DNA of 64,000 bases from Novosphingobium sp. (lineage in GTDB: Bacteria; Pseudomonadota; Alphaproteobacteria; Sphingomonadales; Sphingomonadaceae), in the NCBI GenBank assembly GCA_017745295.1, contig JAGHZR010000002.1, positions 124,001-188,000 of the forward strand. The letters are read 5' to 3'. This document shows positions 25,501-30,879 of the stretch, piece by piece. The translations under genes were made by a program, and so were the position numbers. The first letter of the stretch is position 1; each line of letters begins with the position of its first letter. The notes under the pieces were generated by a model. It saw only the letters and a program-made list of their open reading frames with translations. It was not told where the DNA came from and searched no databases.

Positions 25501-25942
25501 TGCTCGGCAATCCGATGAGCGGTTGCGACAAGCTGGCTACCGGACGCCCGTCGACGTAAAGCCGCTGGCCACTTGCCTCGGCGACGACGGCGTAATGGTG
25601 CCAGTCGTTCGGGCGCGACGAGGCAGGCCCGACAGCCTGTCGCTCGCCTGCCGCGATGCCCGGCTTGCCTTGTGCGACGATCAACGAAAGCACCGGCACT
25701 TGTGTACCGTCTGCAAGGGTCACGACCGGCCCTTCGCTGCCTTGTGCAAGCGCAGCCCAGAACGACAGTGTCCAATCCCCGGCAGGCAGGGCGATGTCGT
25801 TCGACCATGTCGGCGCGGCAGGAATGACCCGGAGATCGAAAGGTCCGGAAACTTGCGCCATCCCCGAAGTCGGGGCCAACAAGGAAGCGGCCAGGACGGT
25901 GCCCAGAGCCGTACGCGCAGAAAACCTCATCCCTTTTGTCAT
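22526..25942 (-). CDS. Large GH2 glycosidase with N-terminal LamG-like domain (exo-glucosaminidase/mannosidase type)
   Basis: An 1138-residue secreted enzyme. After the signal peptide (ending SGMAQ) a concanavalin/LamG-like domain spans about 35-190 (LSFWAALAQGSEGPVVTLAD, NDWHHYAVVAEASGQRLYVD), followed by a Pro-rich linker (215-245). The GH2 sugar-binding domain (DYWYRTEFDLPAG, LLLNGVNFSSQVWVNGTQVG), immunoglobulin-like domain and barrel come next. The acid/base is E751 in ILWFGRNEGVPQ; FAVEVGTPSFPTLESW probably carries the nucleophile. The architecture after the LamG part resembles exo-beta-D-glucosaminidases and beta-mannosidases. GGAGG precedes the ATG. It is first in a two-gene operon with the SGNH esterase. 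The fused LamG domain is unusual for GH2 and may hold the enzyme on a polymer. Confidence 0.9.
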   Translation of the reverse strand: MTKGMRFSARTALGTVLAASLLAPTSGMAQVSGPFDLRVIPAAPTWSNDIALPAGDWTLSFWAALAQGSEGPVVTLADGTQVPVLSLIVAQGKPGIAAGERQAVGPASSRPNDWHHYAVVAEASGQRLYVDGRPVASLSQPLIGLPSKLLVAPSALPSGTVSAHLIGLRVDSGTKSPAELRKIADATPDPALVQFTETSARWPLQVRQMQGQLTPQPPATLPRSATAPDKPVTKPVPQLAPLAAQGDARWTLQKWTLAEAPEVSGDGSAISRTGFAGGKWYAATVPGTVLTTLVDRGVYPDPAHGLNNLVIPEKLARQDYWYRTEFDLPAGTSGKRLELLLNGVNFSSQVWVNGTQVGTTKGAFVRGRFEVSPYLKPGRNAVAIRVSPPPHPGLAHEESLTAGVGENGGAMMLDGPTFGASEGWDWIPTIRDRQTGLWQDVQLLASGDVQIGDPQVVTTLPNPDNSVANVEITVPVNNLSDQPRTATVRAAFDDVTVERSITVPAGGTTAVRFSPESDAALAVRNPKLWWPNGYGDPALHTLHLTASVDGAKSDAKDLRFGMRQVTYEMSLVDEDGSLDRIVIDFEKARALGQQIVDERHQAIRQVRGGWAYSFAPGAAKSPAVARIAGDEGLSPFLVLRVNGVRIAARGGSIGMDDFMKRVDRARLEPFFKLHKDAHVNVIRNWVGQNTQASFFDLADEYGLMVMSDFWESTQDYNIEAEDAQLFLGNAKDVVQRFRNHPSIILWFGRNEGVPQPVLNEGLDEMLRKEDGTRLYMASSNRINLHDSGPYNWRAPEKYFTEYSKGFAVEVGTPSFPTLESWERAIPASERWPVSDTWAYHDWHQTGNGAVKSFTDAMDREFGKPTSLPDFERKAQMLEYESYRAIFEGMNAGLWTENSGRMLWMTQPAWPSSAWQILSSDYDTHGAFYGMKKASEPVHVQMNLPDHKVILVNNRMTALSGVTVRAVVQALDGRQLAVQEKKLDLTGGKVGEAFTLDLAPLMASGPVLVRLETLDTSGTRLSDNFYWQAAADEALQALGTMAQVPLDAQARASQDGQETRIDVTLTNPGKTAAIQTKLTLFDAGGKQVLPAYFSDNYVSLLPGETRSVTITAPKDAAGSSPSVKLRGWNVVPRTIATGK

Positions 25943-26122
25943 CCCCGTCCCTCCATTGCCTCACGGGCTTTATGCTGCGAAGAAACACGGCTTCCGGAAA
26001 AAAGACAAATGTTTTTACATATTGAAACGCAGCTTTCTTCCAAGGCCGTCGTTGACGCGAACCGGCGGGTCGGCGATGTGCGGCGAAAATACGGGCACGG
26101 ATTCAGTGGAATCGGATCATCC

Positions 26123-26704
26123 ATGAGAATCGTTATCATCGACGACAGCGGACTACGCGCGACGGTTCTCGAAGAGGGCCTGCGCGAGGCGGGCTATGAC
26201 GATATACACATCGTGCCGCCGCGCGGGGCTTTCGTCGCGCGGCTCGAACGCATGGCGCCCGATGTCGTGCTGATGGACCTCGGCAGTCCGAGCCGCGACA
26301 CGCTGGAGGAAATGCTCACCGTCAGCCGTGCTCTGGCGCGTCCCATCGCGATGTTCGTGGACCAGTCCGACGAGGCGATGATCGGCGCGGCGATCGATGC
26401 CGGGGTTTCGGCCTATGTCGTGGATGGGCTGCGCAAGGAGCGGGTGAAGCCGGTGCTCGAACTGGCAGTGCGGCGTTTCAATGCCTTTGCGCGGATACAG
26501 GCGGAACTGGAAGAGGCGCGCAACGCCTTGTCCGACCGCAAGGTGATCGACCGCGCCAAGTCGATCCTGATGGCGCAGCGCAGTCTCTCGGAGCAGGAGG
26601 CCTATGCCCTGCTGCGGTCGAGCGCGATGAACCAGGGCAAGAAGATCGTGGACGTGGCGCAGGCGCTGATCACCGCCAGCGACCTGCTGGGAGGGGGATT
26701 ATGA
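26123..26704 (+). CDS. nasT: NasT-type ANTAR response regulator (transcription antiterminator)
   Basis: A 193-residue RNA-binding regulator. The receiver domain (1-120) has IIDDSG and VVLMDLGSPS with the acceptor-type Asp. The C-terminal ANTAR helices (about 128-190) read ALSDRKVIDRAKSILMAQRSLSEQEAYALLR and MNQGKKIVDVAQALI. ANTAR proteins bind paired hexaloop hairpins in leader RNA and stop formation of a terminator. In the NasS/NasT system NasS holds NasT until nitrate or nitrite binds NasS. I start at ATG 26123; nothing upstream looks coding. nasS overlaps by four bases. Its likely targets are the two leaders found here, upstream of the transporter and of nirB. Confidence 0.92.
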   Translation: MRIVIIDDSGLRATVLEEGLREAGYDDIHIVPPRGAFVARLERMAPDVVLMDLGSPSRDTLEEMLTVSRALARPIAMFVDQSDEAMIGAAIDAGVSAYVVDGLRKERVKPVLELAVRRFNAFARIQAELEEARNALSDRKVIDRAKSILMAQRSLSEQEAYALLRSSAMNQGKKIVDVAQALITASDLLGGGL

Positions 26705-27915
26705 CGACGAACTTGCGCATCGCCTTCCTGCCGCTCAACGACGTGGCGGTCCTTGCCGCCGCCCGTGAGCGCGGATTTGCCGAAGAGGAAGGGCTATCGC
26801 TCGACCTGCTCCGTACAACCAGTTGGGCAACCCTGCGCGACCGGCTCGTCTACGGGCAAGTGCAGGCCGCGCATATGCTGGCCCCGCTCGCGGTCGCGGT
26901 GACGCTGGGTCTCAGCCAGCAGCCTGCGGCTCTCGCCGCGCCTTACAAGCTGGGCGTCAACGGAAACATGCTGGTCATGGCGAAGGACTTTGCCGCCGCG
27001 CTCGATCCCGATCCGGCCAGCCGCATCGCCGATCCGCTGGCCGCCGCGCACGACTTTGCCGCCGCCATCGGACTGTGGCGCCGCAAGCCGGTGATCGGCG
27101 TGGTGCACCGCTTCTCCAGCCATGCACTGATGCTGCGCTATTGGCTGGCGAGCGCCGGTGTCGATCCCGACCGCGACGTGGTGCTGCGGGTGCTGCCGCC
27201 CTCGCTGACGGTGGAAGCGCTCCATGCGGGCGAGATCGACGGGTTCATCGCCGGAGAGCCATGGGGTAGCGCCGCCGTCGAGGCGGGCCTTGCCGAAACC
27301 GTCGCCGTGGGCGAGCGCATCTGGCAGCGCGGCGTCGAGAAAGTACTGGCCTTCCGCGAGAACTGGCTGGAGGAAAACTCCGAAACCGTCGACCGCCTGC
27401 TGCGCGCTCTGGCGCGGGCGGCGGTCTGGTGCGACGATCCGGAGAACCACGAGGCTCTGGCGCAGCTGCTCGCGGATCCGCGCTATCTCGATCAGCCGAG
27501 CGATCTCATCCGGCGCGGGTTGAGCGGGCAGATCGTTGCCCGCGCGGGTGAGGCGCCGATTGCCCATCCCGACTTCATGCTGTTCTCTCGCGAGGCGACG
27601 CCGTTTCCCTGGCGCAGTCAGGCGCTGTGGATCTACTCGCAGCTTGTACGCTGGGGCATGGCCGAGCATTCCCCGGAGAACGCCGCCAAGGCGGGCGGGG
27701 TATTCCGGCCCGACGTATTTCGCCGGGCTCTGGCGGGCAGCGACGTGCCCATGCCGGGGGCGAGCATGAAGCTCGAAGGCGCCGTGGCCTCGCCGCTCGC
27801 GGTGGGATCGCGCAAGGGCGACCTGACGCTCGGCCCGGACCGGTTCTTCGACGGCCGCATTTTCGATCCCGAGCAGATCGACGACTACCTGGCGGGGTTT
27901 GTGCAAGTGCGTTGA
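26701..27915 (+). CDS. nasS: NasS-type nitrate/nitrite sensor (NrtA/CmpA-like binding protein)
   Basis: A 404-residue protein related to ABC nitrate-binding proteins (NrtA/CmpA) but without a signal peptide or lipobox, so cytoplasmic. It starts IAFLPLNDVAVLAAARERGF, has YGQVQAAHMLAPLAVAVTLGL and PYKLGVNGNMLVMAKDF, and ends with FDPEQIDDYLAGF. The family binds nitrate or nitrite and, when empty, holds NasT inactive. Overlaps nasT by four bases (ATGA), which supports balanced production of the two partners. Its 3' end is followed by an ANTAR-like leader and terminator, so read-through from nasTS into the transporter gene would itself depend on NasT. Confidence 0.9.
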   Translation: MTTNLRIAFLPLNDVAVLAAARERGFAEEEGLSLDLLRTTSWATLRDRLVYGQVQAAHMLAPLAVAVTLGLSQQPAALAAPYKLGVNGNMLVMAKDFAAALDPDPASRIADPLAAAHDFAAAIGLWRRKPVIGVVHRFSSHALMLRYWLASAGVDPDRDVVLRVLPPSLTVEALHAGEIDGFIAGEPWGSAAVEAGLAETVAVGERIWQRGVEKVLAFRENWLEENSETVDRLLRALARAAVWCDDPENHEALAQLLADPRYLDQPSDLIRRGLSGQIVARAGEAPIAHPDFMLFSREATPFPWRSQALWIYSQLVRWGMAEHSPENAAKAGGVFRPDVFRRALAGSDVPMPGASMKLEGAVASPLAVGSRKGDLTLGPDRFFDGRIFDPEQIDDYLAGFVQVR

Positions 27916-27972
27916 GATCGGCGCGAATTTTGTGCCTTGCAACATGACGCGAATCGATTGATGATGCAGGCC

Positions 27973-28099
27973 TCACGCGAAGACGCGTGACCATATTCGG
28001 ATGCGCTGCTCCAAGGGCGGGGCGCCATCCTCACCGAAATTCGCAGCAAAGCCGCTGACCGGGCTCACCAGAGGGTGACGTCCGGCCTGCGGCTTTTTT
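27973..28099 (+). promoter_or_regulatory. ANTAR (NasT-responsive) leader RNA 1 with attenuator
   Basis: Three elements lie between nasS and the transporter gene. Hairpin P1 is TCACGCG/CGCGTGA (27973-27990). Hairpin P2 is GGATG...CATCC with inner stem GCTCC/GGGGC (27999-28030) closing a six-base loop AAGGGC, which has the A at position 1 and G at position 4 expected of ANTAR targets. An intrinsic terminator follows at 28048-28099, 27 bases before the ATG. The arrangement fits antitermination by NasT. Pairing was done by eye. Confidence 0.65.
28048..28099 (+). terminator. Intrinsic terminator (attenuator) before the nitrate transporter gene
   Basis: The outer stem AAAGCCGC/GCGGCTTT (28048-28055 / 28089-28096), CCGG/CCGG and the inner stem TCACC/GGTGA form one long hairpin ending in six T (28094-28099). 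It lies 27 bases before the transporter start, so it must be read through for expression. Confidence 0.85.
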
Positions 28100-28125
28100 C
28101 GTGTCCGTTATATGAGGGACCTACG

Positions 28126-29379
28126 ATGGCAACCGCTTACTGGGAACGTGACGGAGAGGCTGAAACGGCCACCGCTGAAACCGAAACGACCAGCTTCTGG
28201 AAGGCCGGTCATGCGCCGACCCTGATCGCCGCCTTTCTCTATTTCGACCTCGCCTTCATGGTCTGGGTCCTGCTTGGCCCGCTGGCGCCGGAAATTGCGA
28301 AGACGCTGGGGCTGACTTCGGCCGAAAAGGGTCTGATGGTGGCGACGCCCACGCTTGCAGGCGCTTTGCTGCGGGTCGTCAACGGTCTGTTGGTGGACCG
28401 CATCGGCCCCAAGCGCTCGGGCGCGATCAGCCAGGTCATCGTCATCGCCGGGCTGTTCCTCGCCTGGTTCATGGGCGTGAACAGCTTTGCGGGCACGCTG
28501 GCGCTCGGCGTGGTGCTCGGCTTTGCGGGTGCGAGCTTCGCCATCGCCCTGCCGCTCGCCAGCCGCTGGTATCCGCCCGAGCACCAGGGCAAGGCCATGG
28601 GACTGGCCGGTATGGGCAATTCCGGCACCGTGCTCGCCTCGCTCTTCGCACCGCTGCTGGCCAAGTTGTTCGGCTGGAACACCGTGCTCGGGTTGGCCTG
28701 CATTCCGCTCTTGCTGGTCTTCGTGGTCTATCTGCTGATGGCGAAGGACGCTCCGAACCAGCCTGCAGCGCGCAAGCTGGTCGACTATTTCGAACCGCTC
28801 AAGCAGGCCGACGCCTGGTGGCTGATGGCCTTCTATGCGGTGACCTTCGGCGGCTTCGTAGGCCTTGCCGCGTCGCTGCCGATCTATTTCACCGACCAGT
28901 TTGGCCTGACCCCCATCGTTGCGGGCTATTGCACGGCGGGCTGCGTCTTCGCGGGATCGCTGGTGCGACCGATGGGCGGCGCGCTGGCCGACCGGATCGG
29001 CGGGGTAAAAGCGCTGATGGTGGTCTATCTTGTCGCGGCGGTCGCGCTGGCCGGTGTCGCAAATGCCGCCAGTCTGCCGGCGGCGCTTGGCCTGTTCGTG
29101 CTGGCGATGCTGGCGCTCGGCACAGGCAACGGCGCGGTGTTCCAACTCGTGCCCCAGCGCTTCCAGGCCGAGATCGGGGTGATGACCGGGCTGGTCGGGA
29201 TGGCGGGCGGTATCGGCGGGTTTTATCTCGCCAGTTCGCTGGGCCTTGCCAAGCAGTTCACCGGCAGCTTCGCGCCCGGTTTCCTGATCTTCGCGGGGCT
29301 TGCAGTGATGGCGCTCGCCTCGCTGGCGATGGTCAAGACTCGCTGGCGCGCGACCTGGAAGACGGCAGCCCGCATATAA
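28126..29379 (+). CDS. MFS nitrate/nitrite transporter (NarK/NasA type)
   Basis: A 417-residue inner-membrane carrier of the nitrate/nitrite porter family with 12 predicted helices and no signal peptide. It has the NNP-type segments LYFDLAFMVWVLLGPLAPEIA in helix 1, LVDRIGPKRSGAISQ (loop 2-3), GFAGASFAIALPLASRWYPP and GLAGMGNSGTVLASLFAP, plus GGALADRIGGVKALM in the second half. Imports nitrate and/or nitrite for assimilation. ATG 28126 follows GAGGGA at a good distance and a NasT-type leader. The porin-like gene follows 73 bases later, then nirBD. Without a nitrate reductase in this cluster, nitrite may be a main substrate. Confidence 0.92.
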   Translation: MATAYWERDGEAETATAETETTSFWKAGHAPTLIAAFLYFDLAFMVWVLLGPLAPEIAKTLGLTSAEKGLMVATPTLAGALLRVVNGLLVDRIGPKRSGAISQVIVIAGLFLAWFMGVNSFAGTLALGVVLGFAGASFAIALPLASRWYPPEHQGKAMGLAGMGNSGTVLASLFAPLLAKLFGWNTVLGLACIPLLLVFVVYLLMAKDAPNQPAARKLVDYFEPLKQADAWWLMAFYAVTFGGFVGLAASLPIYFTDQFGLTPIVAGYCTAGCVFAGSLVRPMGGALADRIGGVKALMVVYLVAAVALAGVANAASLPAALGLFVLAMLALGTGNGAVFQLVPQRFQAEIGVMTGLVGMAGGIGGFYLASSLGLAKQFTGSFAPGFLIFAGLAVMALASLAMVKTRWRATWKTAARI

Positions 29380-29452
29380 TGGGAGAGTGCGGCGGTCGAT
29401 CCCAGCGGATCGGCCGCCGCTCTTGATATGCCCCCAGGAGAATTCACGAAAA

Positions 29453-30658
29453 ATGCGATACTTGCTTGGCACGGCGGCTGCGTTGGCCGTCGCGGGACCT
29501 GCCTGCGCCCAGGATTTCGACATCAGGCCGCTGGCGGAAGTGCGCCTGCGTAACGAGCATGTCGATCAGGACGGCCTGCCGCGCGAAGCCGATGCCGTTA
29601 CCGTTCGCGTCCGGACGGGCGCGGAGATCGTTTCCGGACGGTGGAGCGCCACGGTCCAGGGGCAGGGCACGCTGGCATTGGTAGACCATTACGACGACGG
29701 CCTTCATGGCCCCGCCGATCGCCCGCAGATTTCCGATCCGCAGAACATCGGTCTCTACGTGGCCCAGCTTCAGTACCGGACGAAAGGCGCAGTGCTGACG
29801 GCGGGGCGCCAGAGGATGGCGCTGGATGACGAGCGCTTCGTCGGCAATGCGCCGATCCGCGACAATGCCCAGACTTTCGATGCCCTGCGCGCGCAGATTT
29901 CGCCGGTGCGGGGGCTGAAGCTGGATGTCTCCTACGCCTGGAGCGTCCGCACGATCTGGGGCATCGACGGTCGCGGCGCCCGCCAGCAGGCGATCGGCGG
30001 AGACAACCTCTTCGCCAACCTTTCCTATGTCACGCCGATCGGAACACTGACCGGGTTCGCCTATCTGGTCGACCAGGACGAGGCCGCCGTGCAGGGCTAC
30101 CAGTTGTCGAGCCGCACTTACGGCGCCCGGCTGAACGGCAGCCGCGCTTTTTCGCCATCGGTGAAGCTCGACTATGTGGCGAGCTACGCGCGGCAACGGG
30201 ATCATCACCGCAACCCGAACGACTACCATGCCGACTACTGGCTGGCCGATGCCACGCTGGATGTCCGAGGCTGGAAGCTCAACACCGGCTACGAAGTGCT
30301 AGGCGCGAGCGACGGCACGCCTTTCACCAGTTTCCAGACACCGCTGGGCAGCAATTTCAAGTTCCAGGGCTGGACGGACAAGTTCCTGACGACGCCCGCG
30401 AACGGCATCCGCGATCTCTACTTCGGCGGCGGTTACGGGCTGAAGCAGCTGGGGCCACTCTCTGGCGTTTCGCTTCAGGCGGTCTGGCACCATCTCGACA
30501 GCGACCGGCTCGACCAGCACTACGGCAACGAGATCGATCTTCTCGCATCTGCGAAGCTACGCAAGACGCTCGTTTCGCTGCGCTATGCCCATTACGATGC
30601 GCGCAGCTTCGCGACGGATACCGATAAGTACTGGATTCAGTTCGACTGGACATATTGA
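29453..30658 (+). CDS. Alginate-export-family outer-membrane porin
   Basis: A 401-residue outer-membrane beta barrel of the AlgE-like "alginate export" family. A signal peptide (MRYLLGTAAALAVAGPACAQ) is followed by alternating amphipathic strands such as RPLAEVRLRNEHVDQDG, VLTAGRQRMALDDERFVGN and LVSLRYAHYDARSFATDTDK, ending WIQFDWTY with aromatic residues of a terminal strand. Members of this family occur repeatedly inside nitrate-assimilation clusters of alphaproteobacteria, where they probably let nitrate or nitrite across the outer membrane rather than alginate. AGGAG precedes the ATG. It lies between the transporter gene and nirB and is followed by a second NasT-type leader. Confidence 0.82.
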   Translation: MRYLLGTAAALAVAGPACAQDFDIRPLAEVRLRNEHVDQDGLPREADAVTVRVRTGAEIVSGRWSATVQGQGTLALVDHYDDGLHGPADRPQISDPQNIGLYVAQLQYRTKGAVLTAGRQRMALDDERFVGNAPIRDNAQTFDALRAQISPVRGLKLDVSYAWSVRTIWGIDGRGARQQAIGGDNLFANLSYVTPIGTLTGFAYLVDQDEAAVQGYQLSSRTYGARLNGSRAFSPSVKLDYVASYARQRDHHRNPNDYHADYWLADATLDVRGWKLNTGYEVLGASDGTPFTSFQTPLGSNFKFQGWTDKFLTTPANGIRDLYFGGGYGLKQLGPLSGVSLQAVWHHLDSDRLDQHYGNEIDLLASAKLRKTLVSLRYAHYDARSFATDTDKYWIQFDWTY

Positions 30659-30671
30659 ACAGGACCATCAC

Positions 30672-30845
30672 GGAATCGCTTGAGCCCTCGGGCGATTCCC
30701 CATATGGTGCAGTGCAAAGGACGACGTTGTCCTTCCAAACCATAGCCGATGCGGTCCACTGACGGGCCGCAGAAGCGCGAATGATGGCAAGGCCGCCATC
30801 CAGACTTTCGGTTTTCGAACCGAGGGTCCGGATGGCGGCCTTTTT
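30672..30845 (+). promoter_or_regulatory. ANTAR (NasT-responsive) leader RNA 2 with attenuator
   Basis: Between the porin gene and nirB: hairpin GGAATCGC/GCGATTCC (30672-30699); hairpin AAGGAC/GTCCTT with six-base loop GACGTT (30717-30734); hairpin GCGGTCC/GGGCCGC with six-base loop ACTGAC (30751-30770), which has A1 and G4 as in ANTAR targets; then a strong terminator (30789-30845). The order matches the leader before the transporter, supporting NasT control of nirBD. Pairing was done by eye. Confidence 0.65.
30789..30845 (+). terminator. Intrinsic terminator (attenuator) before nirB
   Basis: A 13-base perfect stem AAGGCCGCCATCC/GGATGGCGGCCTT (30789-30801 / 30830-30842), with an inner CTTTCGGTT...AACCGAG hairpin, followed by a T-rich tail (TTTTTCTTTTT). 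It sits about 35 bases before the nirB start and so must be bypassed for expression. Confidence 0.88.
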
Positions 30846-30879
30846 CTTTTTCTCCCTTCGTTTTTCTGGAGTCACGGGG

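Noticed and set aside
25523..26122. An upstream in-frame extension of the NasT gene.
   Set aside because: It overlaps the divergent GH2 gene and its promoter; the receiver domain starts cleanly at 26123.
27916..27972. A sigma-54 promoter (GG...GC) before the transporter leader.
   Set aside because: TGTGCCTTGCA resembles the pattern but lacks the GG and the right spacing.
30781..30879. An upstream in-frame ATG that would lengthen NirB by 33 residues.
   Set aside because: The extension would be translated from the terminator hairpin and its T-rich tail; ATG 30880 has a ribosome site and matches NirB length.
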